This document shows, in pieces, positions 1 through 9,567 of a DNA stretch of 29,808 nt. A program made the position numbers and the translations under genes. A model generated the notes under the pieces. The model saw only the letters and a program-made list of their open reading frames with translations. It was not told the DNA's origin and searched no databases. Origin of the DNA: Chara braunii (Eukaryota; Streptophyta; Charophyceae; Charales; Characeae); assembly GCA_003427395.1 (NCBI GenBank), contig BFEA01000014.1:488037-517844 (forward strand), read 5' to 3'. Positions within the stretch are counted from its first letter, which is position 1. The number at the start of each line of letters is the position of its first letter.

Positions 1-70
1 CCAATGGAAAAAAAAAAAAAAAAAACACACTTAACCGCCTTAATGAAACCTTCGCCCTGACACCACCACC

Positions 71-105
71 GGCCTGAGTTACGAACGCCTTTTCGAACTC
101 AGGCC
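71..105. repeat. Stem-loop, 10-bp perfect stem
   Basis: GGCCTGAGTT at 71-80 pairs perfectly with AACTCAGGCC at 96-105 around a 15-nt loop. The flanks carry a direct repeat CCCTGACAC (56-64 and 104-112, partly within the arm). It could be a relic of a small hairpin element or chance structure. No function is assigned. Confidence 0.6.
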
Positions 106-175
106 CTGACACAGACGCCGATGCCTGTTTTTTCTGCCCATTACGAACTCCCATGTGACATAAACGTACTTCCCC

Positions 176-259
176 CAAAAGGAAAAAAAGAGGGATGCTG
201 AATAGCAAAAACTAAAAACTGTGGAAGTTTTTAGCATCCTTTTTTTTTTTTCCTTTTTA
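176..259. repeat. Long imperfect stem-loop with A/T tracts
   Basis: GGATGCT (193-199) and AAAAACT (207-213) pair with the contiguous AGTTTTT (226-232) and AGCATCC (233-239). The stem is extended by an A-rich stretch on the left (176-192) facing a T-rich stretch on the right (240-258). It resembles a small foldback or MITE-like relic. No flanking target-site duplication was identified. Confidence 0.55.
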
Positions 260-343
260 TTTTGTTCGACAATTTCTCGATTCATGTGTGTCAATCCTGG
301 TGCAGGGTCCCCCCCCCCAAAAAAAAAGCAGATGATGCGAAAA

Positions 344-373
344 CGGTGCTAACGCAGCGCAGTGTTAGCACCG
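344..373. repeat. Stem-loop, 10-bp perfect stem
   Basis: CGGTGCTAAC (344-353) pairs with GTTAGCACCG (364-373) around the 10-nt loop GCAGCGCAGT. It follows a poly-C/poly-A junction near 309-327. Function unknown. Confidence 0.6.
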
Positions 374-1262
374 GCTCCACAATTTTTATGACTATGGATG
401 CTGGGTGTTTTGCAGGGAGGGTAACACCCCCGCGTCCTATAGCGTTTGTTGTGTGTCGTCCCTGGTCCCTCCCTCTTGCCATTTTGGCAGGCATAGGTAG
501 GGCTTCGACAACGCCCCTCACACCAGAGATTGAAACGGGTCAGGGCTTTCATCCCTGGTCTCGGATACGGAGCCTCGGTTGCGCAGGATCTTCTGCTGCC
601 ATAACTTTCGATCTTCTGCTGACATTATGATGCAAGCAATCCTGAAATTGCACTTGGATGCTGCAAGAGCCAAGTACACTTGGAGGCCGCAAGTGCTGAA
701 TGACGGAGAGAGTGACGGACTGAAGGTGTGGCGCCCATTTGATGACAGGACGGGATCGTGGACCTTTTACTCTCTTCAGGACGGGACCTTGTATTCTCTT
801 CTGGAGTTTTTTTAATGATGGAACCAAGCATGCGATGATAGAGCGTACCGCAGGTTTGTTGAGGGTGCTTATTTGCCTTCCTGTTGCCTAGCTGTCCTCA
901 TGCCACTTTGTCATCAATTGTTAATAACAAATTTTCCCTGAGTGATTGTCACCCACCCGTCCAATATCCTCTATCTGACATCACCTAACCCCATGTCGTA
1001 CCTGTCAACAGACTGTTTGCAATGAACCCAGATCGTGAAGACATTCATCAACAATGCAAGCCGAGATGAATGTCAACCAGCTGATGATTACCAATAGTCA
1101 AAATCGTGTCCAGACAGAATGAGACGAGATAATCATACACAGACGAAGGAGAGAGGAGGGAGATTAGACAAAGGAGAGGAAATAAATACAAGGCCCACTC
1201 CTGCTTCGGACTCCCTCCTCAATCACCACCTCAATAATCAATAGTCTGAACGAGTATCTGAA
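374..1262. other. Stretch without recognisable gene
   Basis: Short open frames occur on both strands around 550-830 and overlap each other antisense. None shows a recognisable domain. AGGACGGGA recurs 31 bp apart (about 747 and 778), each followed by a similar CTCTTC-containing tail. I see no RNA gene and no intact coding region. Confidence 0.5.
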
Positions 1263-1273
1263 GTAACCTCAAT

Positions 1274-1530
1274 GTGCCACGTGGCACGTCTGATCAGTCC
1301 CTCATCAATGCTGGAGCAATGTTGATATGAAGACAACCAGGTACGTATCCACGATCTCTCCACAGTCCCGATCTCCTCCCGAATGACGATAATCAGAACA
1401 GCGATACAAGTCACGTAGCTTCACTTCGTCAACGAACAGAAGCACACGTGGCAGCAGCCACGTCAGCCAATGATGCACGCGGCAACAGCCACATCAGCAA
1501 CATCGCATGGTAGCTGCCACGTCAGCATGC
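1274..1530. promoter_or_regulatory. Cluster of ACGT-core (G-box-like) palindromes
   Basis: The 14-bp perfect palindrome GTGCCACGTGGCAC lies at 1274-1287. ACGTGGC (1446-1452) faces GCCACGT (1457-1463), and GCCACGTCAGC recurs near 1457 and 1517. CACGTG and CCACGTCA cores are known plant bZIP/bHLH binding sites. Their clustering 3' of the minus-strand retrotransposon coding region would fit an LTR or 3' flanking regulatory region, but no second LTR copy was found to prove that. Confidence 0.35.
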
Positions 1531-1602
1531 CAAGAAGACAGGTGCAAGCCAGCCACCATGTCGGACCAGCAGCGCCTCGCTGAATCACAATGCCAGCATC
1601 GT

Positions 1603-1640
1603 AGCGTCGAGCCAGCGTCGCAGCGTCGAGCCAGCGTTGA
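1603..1640. repeat. Short tandem repeat, ~18 bp x 2
   Basis: The motif AGCGTCGAGCCAGCGT is repeated twice in a row within a GC-rich stretch. The surrounding 1463-1870 minus-strand open frame is probably an artefact of this composition. Confidence 0.4.
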
Positions 1641-1696
1641 AGTCGACGCGTGAAGTCAGCCTCAATGCAAGACAGAATGAATTCAACGCCAGGGAG

Positions 1697-1719
1697 GTCA
1701 ACGCTTAAGTAGCGTTGAC
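1697..1719. repeat. Stem-loop, 8-bp perfect stem
   Basis: GTCAACGC (1697-1704) pairs with GCGTTGAC (1712-1719) around a 7-nt loop. The arm contains TTGAC, the motif clustered 170 bp further on. Confidence 0.5.
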
Positions 1720-1889
1720 TCGGGGTCTGCACCCCGGATGCTGCAACCTTTAGCCGTCCAGATCTTGATGCAAACGAAGGGCCTGACCCAGATTGGCCTG
1801 AAACTGAATTCCCTTCGACCTGGATGCTTGTCTGGGTACCTGCGCACAACAAGTGAGTGTATCCAACCAAGGGCCCGGGCGCGGTACCT

Positions 1890-1920
1890 TTGACTCTACA
1901 GTTGACTTTGACCCTTGACT
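1890..1920 (+). promoter_or_regulatory. Four TTGAC (W-box-like) motifs in 31 bp
   Basis: TTGACT or TTGACC occurs at 1890, 1902, 1908 and 1915 on the plus strand. TTGAC[C/T] is the known core bound by plant WRKY factors. Four copies in 31 bp is dense. Retrotransposon LTRs often carry such stress-response motifs, but whether this is LTR sequence is an inference. Confidence 0.3.
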
Positions 1921-2048
1921 TTCCTGGGTGCAGCGTTTGGTCATACAGCCATACGCGACAGGCTCAGGCCTGGGCATGTTCTGGTCACACAGCCCAGCGC
2001 AAACCAACTTTGGTCTGCGTTGCCTGGGGCTGAGTTCTGGGGCCCGTA

Positions 2049-2345
2049 CTACTTCTGAACAGGGTTACTGCATTCCTGCCGTCCCATTTTCGAGTTCCAC
2101 CGCAGAAATTTTGAAGACTTTAACCCTCGTTCGTAAGCAGCAACGATATCAGGAGCAGTTTCAAGTAGTTCTCTTTTACTAAACCATATGTCCTCAGATG
2201 GTGCCTGAGACTTAAAACATACCTTGAACTGCTTTTGAGGTCGTCCACGTGCTCCTGTAGAAAAGTATCCATGCTCTATGATTCTGTCTACTTCATATCC
2301 GCCTTCCATAGATGGCGGAATCATAGCGGGTCTATTAGGAAATTA
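2049..2345 (-). pseudogene. Integrase C-terminal chromodomain
   Basis: The frame contains YEVDRIIEHG, then FKVCFK, then SEDIWF and a helix ending in IVAAYERG. This is the strand-strand-helix pattern of a chromodomain (family pattern: Y-EVE-IL, a V-K-W strand, ED-TW, then a helix). The tryptophan of the V-K-W strand is replaced by Phe, while the later Trp (DIW) is kept, so the aromatic cage may be incomplete. In chromoviruses this domain is thought to direct integration to chromatin marks. It is in phase with integrase and separated from it only by a TAA at 2343-2345. The frame ends at a stop at 2049. Confidence 0.75.
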
Positions 2346-3617
2346 TTTCCCTTCTACATAGGGCAACAGTTTGGACGTGTGAAAGACAGGATATGTTTTA
2401 AGATGAGGGGGGATATCAATGCGATAAGACGGTCCCTCTGCATCTCCAATTACTTTGAGAACTTCCCAGGGTCCAAAGTAGACAGGCAACAGTTTTTGAG
2501 ACACATCTTCTTCTAATGAAAACTTTTTGGATTTAACCCAGACCAGATCACCCTCTTTGAATGTGGATCATGATGGTCGTCTATGCTTATTAGCTTGTTC
2601 AATCATTTGGTCTAAAGCTTTCTTTAAGTTTTCTTTTACTTTCTTTATGTCTTCTTGAAATAAAACTGCATATTCTCGTGTCCCTGGAGGTAGCCTAAGG
2701 AATTGGTCCCGTGTTAACACATCAATGGGACGCCTGGGTTTCCATCCCTTGTGCAGTGCGTTAGGCGTTCGTCCTATAGCGGTGTGGACACTGCTACTAT
2801 ATGCACTGGCTATGTTGGGTAAGTTCTCATCCCAATCAATTTGATCAGGCTTTACATACATGCGCAAGAGTTATTGGCACAATCGGTTCATTTATTCTCT
2901 TTGCCCATTCGTTTCAGGGTGTCGCCCTGATGACATGGTCAAACATGTGACGTATGCCTCCATCAACTTTTGCTATGGAATACTTGTGAACCTGACATCT
3001 CGATCAGCTATAATGGATAAAGGAAAACCATACTCAGTTACCCATTTCATCTGAAAATTTTGAATCACAAGTTCAGTCCTTGCTTCAGCACGTAAGGGAA
3101 TAAACATGGCATATTTAGAGAAACGGTCCACAATCACCATCACTTGACTATTACCGTTGCGACTTTTAACCAGACTCATTATCACTCATAAAGTCAATTG
3201 AGATAGACTCACCTGGTTCGCTTGGTATAGGTAATGCCCTAAGAAGTCCAAGAGGATTTTCATGCGTCGGCTTGTTTCTCTAACACACCAGACAGGTACG
3301 TACATAAGTTAGGACGTCTTCTTTTAATCTCTTCCATTCGGAGCGTTTTCTAACCTCTGCGTAAGTTTTCTTGAATCCAAAGTATCCTTCAAAGTCGTGG
3401 CATCCCCCAACTTGAATCAGTAGACTCTAGTTCTTTCTTGGTGAGGAATACACAATCTTTGTTTTGTTTGGTCTATCAAGAAAAGCAAACCATTGGCTAT
3501 TCTATAGTTGGGTAATTGGGAAGGATCTCGTGCAAGGACATTCATGATTGGCTTCCAAATTGGATCAGTAGCGTATCCTTGACGAATCTGGTTTTCTAAG
3601 TCATTCCCAACATCCAA
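2346..3617 (-). pseudogene. Retrotransposon integrase (broken)
   Basis: Integrase inserts the cDNA into chromosomes. The N-terminal zinc region (about 3,270-3,410) keeps the first His and the final CLVC pair, but the usual second His (GHFG) reads Tyr (GYFG). The core shows ISIDFM (first Asp), VDRFSKYAMF, IADRDVRFTS (second Asp) and HPETNGQRE with the catalytic Glu at 2895-2897. Immediately after that Glu are in-frame TAA codons at 2892-2894 and 2871-2873. The C-terminal GPF/Y-like module reads FGPWEVLKVIG followed by a VFHTSKL motif (about 2,350-2,530). A frame disturbance lies near 3,180 and another near 2,560. All parts lie between RNase H and the chromodomain. The gene is clearly inactive. 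Confidence 0.85.
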
Positions 3618-3650
3618 GTATGAGACAATTGTACCAAAAAAGTCATTACG

Positions 3651-4124
3651 TCAGGATAAAGCATCTGCAACCACATTAGACTTACCTTTGATAGTATTTA
3701 GCTCAAAGTCAAAGGTGTCAATGAAGACAGACCATCTTACCAACTTGTCAGAGAGTTTAGACCGTGTCTTTATCCACTGTAGTGTCGAGTGGTCTGAATA
3801 CACAGTAAAGTGTCTCCCTAGTAGGTAGTGTCTCCACGTATCCAACGCACAAACTAAAGCATAAAGTTCCCGTTCATAGGTGGAGTTCGCAACCTTCTCT
3901 GACGACAATCGTATAGACATAAACTCTATGGGACTATAGTCCTAGCCATCATTCTGTTGGAGAACAACGCTAATCCCATACTGACTTGCGTCAGTGGTAA
4001 CAATGAAAGGCGAGGACGGGTGAACAATCTTAAGGACAGGGTAGTGAGTTAGTGCATACTTCAATTTTTTAAAGGCAGACTCACAGTCCTTATCCCACAA
4101 CCAAATCATTCTTTTCTTTAACAA
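3651..4124 (-). pseudogene. Ribonuclease H domain (one internal stop)
   Basis: RNase H removes the RNA strand during cDNA synthesis. The acidic catalytic positions are recognisable in TTDASQ, the ERELYALV helix, VYSDHSTLQW and NVVADALS. The domain is one continuous frame except for an in-frame TAG at 3942-3944 between QNDG and DYSPIEF. It follows RT directly and is in phase with integrase. There is no sign of the second (archaeal-type) RNase H found in the Tat/Ogre lineage. Confidence 0.85.
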
Positions 4125-5114
4125 TTTTTACATTGGTGCAGCAATCAGTCAGAAGTTCATCACAAACATTATGTAGTAACTGGCTAAACCAAGGAAAGAT
4201 CGTACCTCAATTATAGACTTAGGTTGTGGTCAATCTCTAATTGCTGAATTTTTTTTCTCTTTCGGCCTTAGACCTTCTTCGTTCACTATATGTCCTAAGT
4301 ATAACACTTCGGACTTAACAAACTCAGACTTCTTGGAATTGATCTTGAAGTTGCCCTCTTGCAGCATCCGTAGCACCAGACGAAGGTGCTTCTCATGATC
4401 TTTTAGTGTCTTACTATACACTAGAATATCATCGAGATAGACAATTACGAACTTGTCTAACCATTGACGAAAGAGTTCATTCATAGACCTTTGGAAGGTC
4501 GATGAGGCGTTAGTCAGTCCGAAGGGCATTACCACAAACTCGTAATGGTCATACCTCATTCGGAATGCGGTCTTATATTGATCCGTGGGTTCCACCTCGA
4601 TCTGATGGTACCCTGACTTCAGATCAATCTTACTAAAAAACTTACAGCCCTGCCAGACTGCAACTGGTCTAACAAGTTGTCTATTCGTTCAGCATTTTTA
4701 ACAGTGACAAAATTCAACCCTCTGTAGTCAATACAAAAACGCAACTCACCTTTCTTTTTGGGCACAAACAAGACAGGGGCACTAATAGGAGAGGAGCCAG
4801 GGCGAATCCATCCTTTTTTTGTTAAGTCTTGCAGTTGTTTTCGCAATTCATCAAATTCCCTAGGAGACATTCGATAGATAGGGCCTTTGGGAATCTTACT
4901 GCCAGGAATAATTTCAAATTTCAATTGTGTGTTTGATAGCACGTTCAGTTATTCCTGTTGGTTCAGTGAATAAATCTTTATATTCGCTTAGGAGTTTTTC
5001 AGTCGAAGGAGGATAGGAAGTAGAAGACTCACCTTCTTTTTTTACTAAAACAATCATTACTTCCTGTTCTAACTTTTTCCTTGAAACCATTGATCGGAAT
5101 ATTGGGTAACTCAT
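4125..5114 (-). pseudogene. Reverse transcriptase (frameshifted)
   Basis: RT copies element RNA into DNA. The N-terminal linker (KDLFTEPTGI, then IKHTIEI) leads into [12 protein letters not shown], the [15 protein letters not shown] block, [11 protein letters not shown], then [13 protein letters not shown] in a shifted frame. MPFGLTNASSTFQ and the catalytic VYLDDILVYS follow. Breaks are near 4,930 (junction of the two upstream frames) and about 4,640-4,660 (one-base-type shift just before the first catalytic Asp block). The connection region at 4,125-4,230 reads VRSFLGLASYY with several stops. Length and order match a Ty3/gypsy RT. Inactive. Confidence 0.88.
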
Positions 5115-5159
5115 ACAACAAAAAGATAGACTAGATTCAGAGTCAGATTATGATACAGT

Positions 5160-5557
5160 TTGATAAGTTTCAAGTCGGATCGTGCATCACGCAATTGCAC
5201 AATCTTCTCTCTGAAATTGATATCTGGGTTGACTTCCTCGTGTCAGTCTATTCCCAGAATCAAATCAAAACTTTAGGGTAACTTCTTTTCCACAAGAAAG
5301 GAAACCTCGTGAACAATCTTCTTTCCTTCCTTGGTACGGAATCAACACTTCACACGATCAACATATTGCGAGACAGTGATCGTGTTTTTGTCATCTAAAA
5401 TAAACGTGATGGGTTTAGACAAGTCTTTCTGCTTCATTCCGAGATGTGACTTGCGGATTGCCTTCTCAGATATGTAGGATCGCGTGGATCCTGAGTCCAA
5501 CAGAGCTCCTACGTGGGTATGTGCAATCTTTACGTCCGCCAGTAGTAGGTCACCCAT
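5160..5557 (-). pseudogene. Retropepsin-type aspartic protease (three in-frame stops)
   Basis: The active-site signature is clear: GALLDSGSTRSYIS, i.e. Asp-Ser-Gly with hydrophobic residues before it. Further along the same frame comes the family's ILGIDW-type motif, here ILGID followed by TGA (5243-5245) exactly where Trp is expected, so a TGG-to-TGA change is likely. Other in-frame stops are TGA at 5342-5344 and TAA at 5273-5275. The enzyme would cleave the Gag-Pol precursor. It sits between the zinc knuckle and RT, as in other Ty3/gypsy elements. Confidence 0.8.
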
Positions 5558-5783
5558 AGACTTTTATTTCTTAGATCACGAGCTTCGTAATGCCAGCAAC
5601 TCGTTACCAAGCTCGTCAAGAGAGTCGTTCAGAGAGGCAGTGCATAAGACAGGTTCAGGGTGTTCTGGACCCGGGCCGAAGAAAAACCATCCTCTGTCGT
5701 GCGAGCAAAAGGGTTGGAAGGGATCATAGGCGCCTTACCTTCTTGTTCCAAACCCTTTAACTCAGTAGGAGCAGATGCTACTC

Positions 5784-7526
5784 CTACTGGCTGCTCACTT
5801 TTGGGTTCCGAATAAGAGGGCACCAAGCAATTACGTGCCCTGCGGTACCACACTTTAGACATTGCACATTGTTCATTCTTTCCTGCCATAATTCTTGTGA
5901 AATTCTCATATTTTCTCAGGGCTTTCCAACCGCAATTCCGAGATGCTAGGGAAATGAGCGTGGCTTCTTCTTCTTTCCTGGCGGTCGTGGTCCTCCCTTG
6001 TTGACCACGGCAACAATGACTTCCCCCTTCCCGGAATCAGTGTTGCTCGTCACACCCTTCGCCTCCAATGACCACTTCTCCACAGTATCGTCATCAAAGA
6101 CGACGAGGGTGTGGTCCTAACGCTTTTGGCGCCATATTACCCACTTGCCTACAGTTGTACCTCCTCCACCGCCATACTTTACTACAGAGGCATAAAAATT
6201 ATTTACTTGCGAAGTCATTTGCTCTCGCTAGAGAGCCGAATCACGAAACTGCCTATAATTATACCTTTCGGATTTCGATTCCGCCACGAGTTGTCCACGA
6301 ATGGGCTCAAGCAGAGCGCGGGAATGGATATACAAGACTTGGTTGTCTTGCAGGTTCAATCCAGGAACCTGCAGCATCCGATCAACTTCTCGAGACAGTA
6401 CTTTCACTGAGGTCCAATATTTTTGCCCAATGGTGGTGAGCTGGTCAAAGGCCTTATCGGTCGTTGTCTTATCCAAAAAGCGTTCCTTGATCTTACCAAG
6501 GAACTGCTTCAGGTTCAACGTCGCAACCCACTCACCAATGTCATCGAAACATGAAGCATTGGTTTCGGCCAGTACCCATTCATGCGCTTCCCCCCCTAGA
6601 CAAGAAGTGGAGAAAGCAACTTGGGACTCGAGTTCGACAAGGGCCGTACCACAATATGTCTGTATTTCCGCCCAGAGCAACAAATTCTCATCCTTTTTGT
6701 TGCAAATTTTCATCTTCACTTTTTTTTTTTTTTTCGTTTTCTCCGGTTCTGTACTTACCTTACCTTGCGCAGAAGCTGGAGACTTTGGAGGTGGAGAGGA
6801 AGGAGGTGTGGAAGGAGGAGTGTTTGGTGGAGAAGACGGCGGAATCGGTCCTCTTCCATTAGACGGCTCCCCTCCTCGATTAGACGTCTTCTGATCTTCA
6901 GGAACAACAGACTTCATCGCATCACTCATCAACTTTTTGACTTCTTTATTTTCTTCCTTAACCTCTTCTTTTTTTTCTCCTACCGGATGCTTCCCTTTTA
7001 CAATGTTTGTGAGAGTTCACAATCCTACAACAATCTCGTCTAACTGATTTTGCTAGTTGTCAATCTTTTCTTCCAAGAAGGTGAGGTAAGTCATGATGTG
7101 ATACGTCTGTGTCATGGTAGTTTGTTCCTTATCTTCTATTCCTATTACCTGTCGGATTTCCTTTACCTTTTGTTCTCGTCTCAGTTCCTGTTCGTGTTTC
7201 CGGGCTAGTTCTTCTTTCTTCATTTTTTCTACAGCCAACGTCTTTCTCAATTGCTGGATGTTCGCGTCAATCGTAGCCTCGGTCACTTCTGGTCTGATTT
7301 TCCCTTTTCTAGACAACTCCATGACTTCTTCCAGCTGCTTGATAGTAAACTGGTCCAGCACCTTCTGGCATTGGACCATCATTTTAGACACTTCGGTTCC
7401 GGCAACCACAACTTCCGCGGCCGTAATTGCTTGCTTTAGACGGTTTTTTACCGTCTTCAAGTGCCATTCGGCTTCCGGTCCGGACAAACGCAAATCATTC
7501 ATTAGTTGGTTCCATAGAGCCTCCAT
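5784..7526 (-). pseudogene. Gag: coiled coil, capsid and CCHC nucleocapsid (six in-frame stops)
   Basis: One 581-codon phase runs from an ATG at 7526 to a stop at 5784-5786. Residues ~1-157 are Lys/Glu-rich and heptad-like (coiled coil). Then come a Lys/Glu-rich stretch, a Pro/Ser-rich linker (PPSSPPNTPPSTPPSS), a lysine run, and a capsid domain (~residues 285-430) with WAEIQTYCG and FLGKIKERFLD. A Gly run and a basic segment (RPPGKKKKPR) lead to a zinc knuckle, C-x2-C-x4-H-x4-C, at 5820-5861. In-frame stops: 7053 TAG, 7017 TGA, 6228 TAG, 6117 TAG, 5946 TAG, 5916 TGA. Gag would form the virus-like particle. The frame phase equals that of the RNase H-integrase part. Sequence just upstream continues as coding-like in other frames, so the true start may lie further 5'. 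Confidence 0.85.
5820..5861 (-). other. CCHC zinc knuckle of nucleocapsid
   Basis: In the Gag phase the 14 codons read C-L-K-C-G-T-A-G-H-V-I-A-W-C, a perfect CX2CX4HX4C retroviral-type zinc knuckle for nucleic acid binding. It is intact although the surrounding frame has stops. Confidence 0.88.
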
Positions 7527-7606
7527 TCGCCCTCGGTTTTGGCTGAGTCCCCTCTTCTAGGTGAGCTGGCGTAGGTGTCTCTTCCTTTGATTTTGGGTCT
7601 CCTATC

Positions 7607-8095
7607 CTAGAATTGCGATTTTCCTCCTCCTTTTTCTGTAGTTACTCCTTTCCCTAGGTTGTCGAGAACCCTTGCGAGGTGTGCTTTTGCGCTTTGGACT
7701 TCGGTGTCATAAGCTAAAGTTTTGACTAGGATAAATGTGACCTTAGAGGGAAGATCCCTCATAATCTTTTCTCGCTTTTCTCGAGATGGAAATCCCAGGA
7801 ATATTCCACATCTTTCTATTTCGCCCATAAATCCGCCTTCTACTAGAGGGTTCGAGACTTTCTCGTATCTCCTTGCGAAAGCTACTAAACTCTCGTCCTC
7901 CTGTTTTTTCATCTCTTTAAGATCTTCTATTGAGTAGGATGTTTCATCACATGCGAAAATTCTTGTAATCCTTTCTCTGAATATTAGCCAACGCCAACTG
8001 TCCGGAATGGCTTCTCTCACTTTGCGATTTATCTTGGGGGCCGTGTGGTGGAGTAGATTTATAATCATATCCTGATCGCTCCATTCCGCTCTCAT
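7607..8095 (-). pseudogene. Second capsid-like (retrotransposon gag) domain
   Basis: The 162-residue frame has the retrotransposon-Gag capsid pattern: a tryptophan-rich start (DSWRWLIFRERI), then LKEMKKQEDESLVAFARRYE, then a GFMGEIERCGIFLGF stretch and REKIMRDLPSKV. This resembles the family's W-F-L...Q-esv-eF...F helix series. It lies just before the canonical Gag in coding order. The gap 7527-7606 is open in another frame, giving a Pro/Glu-rich linker (KSKEETPTPAHLEEG). It could be an N-terminal capsid duplication in one giant Gag, or Gag of a second, fused element. No zinc knuckle follows it directly. Confidence 0.6.
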
Positions 8096-8261
8096 CCCCA
8101 GTACCTTCCAGTCGTCTAAGAATTCTGAAACATTCTTCCCTGTGAAGATTGTTTGGATTCCGGACAGTGTCGGTAATTAGAAGGCTTGTGCTCCTAGGAA
8201 GGGGGATACGTAGGATCCTGGTGCATATGTCATTCTGTAAGGCTGGCTCGTGGTTTCCCAT
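7947..8261 (-). pseudogene. Frame fragment upstream of capsid-like domain
   Basis: A 104-residue open frame overlaps both neighbours (8230-9068 upstream, 7607-8095 downstream) in different phases. Its first half (about 8,100-8,261) probably continues the upstream coding track after an indel, while its second half is a shadow of the capsid-like domain. No domain is recognised. Confidence 0.35.
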
Positions 8262-9068
8262 ATGGCTCCCTTGTACCGGGATCCGAGAATCGGGCTAATC
8301 TATTCCTGTTTAGAATGTCTTTCCTCCACCCTTCGCTCTTGGAAGTGCGTTTCTCGAGTTCTGTAGCAGTAGTTTCTAATTCTTTTAAGACCTTTCTCAA
8401 TTTTTCGGCATCCTTTGTGACATCCGTTGTCATTTTCCTAACTGGGGTACTCGTCCTTGATTCTTGTGTTTCGACTTCGCCGCCTATCGAGGATAGATAG
8501 ACTCCTTTCGCATCCATATTTTTTTCTCACTCTTCCAGAATTTGATCCAAGGCGACTTTAACTCTTTCTGTTGATTCTTCTAGTAACTCTTGTAATGCGT
8601 TGAAGTCCTCTTCTTTTCCTTCAACTTTGACGACGAAGGCGGTAGCTAAAGCGGTTTGTAGGTAGCGTGAGTTTGTCTCCAACGTATTTAAGGATATTCC
8701 ATCAACTATTACGTTGGCGAGTTCTCCTAGAGCTTAAGCGTCCTCTCTCAATTTTTCTACAGATGTGGCTATTGGCTCTCGCCAAGTGTGTGGGATTGTT
8801 TGTCCACTAGGGTTGACAGTGAGGATTTGTATTCTTACTAGAAAGAGCTCTCCTGCAGCTTTCCAGACGGCACACTTCCTGACTTTTATTACTGCTTTTG
8901 TGGCGGACTCGGTTTCCTCGTCTTGGCTTAATTGCTCATTATATACTGTTTCCACTACGACTTGTACTAAGGACCCTTCTCTTTCTGCTCTGCCTGAGAT
9001 ACTAAATTTTTGCCTTCTAGGTTCGACATTAGTTATTCCTTTGTTTGTTAGTTTCTTCTCGGTCTTGC
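8230..9068 (-). pseudogene. Unknown coding segment, one phase with two stops
   Basis: A single minus-strand phase is open from about 9068 to 8230 apart from TAA at 8734-8736 and TGA at 8527-8529. The middle is beta-rich in look (VVVETVYNEQ, AVIKVRKCAVWKAAGELFLV). It is followed by Leu/Glu-rich helical stretches (NALQELLEESTERVKVAL, then KLRKVLKELETTATELEKR) likely to form coiled coils. I do not recognise a family. Its place directly before the capsid-like domain suggests it belongs to the same polyprotein. Confidence 0.5.
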
Positions 9069-9352
9069 TTCAGGAGTTTGGCAATGAAATCGTTTCGCCA
9101 TCCTATAATGTTCCCCCTTTCCTCTTTATAGACTGTGAGAAGACGTTCGATGTTTTTTTCCAGTCTATTTAAGCCGGCTTCGTGCGTAGAGCCACGCCAT
9201 TCGTGGTATTTTGCTAGCGACTCTTCGACCTTCCTCTCAATTGGGTCTAAGTATATTTCTAGGATGACATCAATTTTTGGATATCTTCCCCTTACACGTG
9301 TGTTCGTGCTTCTCGAATTGTCTCTTCCTTCTCTATCTCGCACTTCATCCAT
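9029..9352 (-). pseudogene. Unknown coding segment
   Basis: A 107-residue frame, rich in Arg/Glu, with a predicted helical core (EIYLDPIERKVEESLAKYHEW...RLEKNIERLLTVYKEE). It overlaps the preceding segment by about 60 nt and the next by about 40 nt in other phases, the pattern of one gene broken by indels. No known domain. Confidence 0.45.
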
Positions 9353-9567
9353 CCCTCGGCCCAGATCATCACATTGTAGGCTATGCGATTCTCTGTTCTA
9401 ACTTGTGCTAGTGCCCTTGGTCTTTCGCGCTGTATAGCTTCTTGTGCCAATCGTCGACAATCTAATGTGTTTAATACTCTAGAGGTTTGGATCTGAATAA
9501 TCGAAGTTATGGTCCCTGCGAAGGATACCCGATTCACTTCCTCTTCATCAGTTACTGCTCCCGGCAT
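9292..9567 (-). pseudogene. Unknown coding segment
   Basis: A 91-residue frame, mostly helical in composition (RRLAQEAIQRERPRALAQVR, then a WAEGW motif). Its start overlaps the stop of the upstream segment by 20 nt; the shared stretch NNAG reads the same residues in both frames before diverging in phase. It is most simply the continuation of the upstream protein after a frameshift. Confidence 0.45.

Noticed and set aside
1-2048. 3' LTR of element A
   Set aside because: I found no match to the LTR start (TGTCGGGTGG on the minus strand) or to its minisatellites in this stretch.
6347-6366. tRNA B-box-like GGTTCAATCC
   Set aside because: It falls inside the Gag coding sequence and no cloverleaf or A box is present.
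6721-6734. Poly-T run as a poly(A) tail signature of a retroposed gene
   Set aside because: In the minus strand it encodes the lysine run of Gag and is in frame.
6301-6894. 197-residue plus-strand frame
   Set aside because: It lies antisense to Gag and is its shadow.
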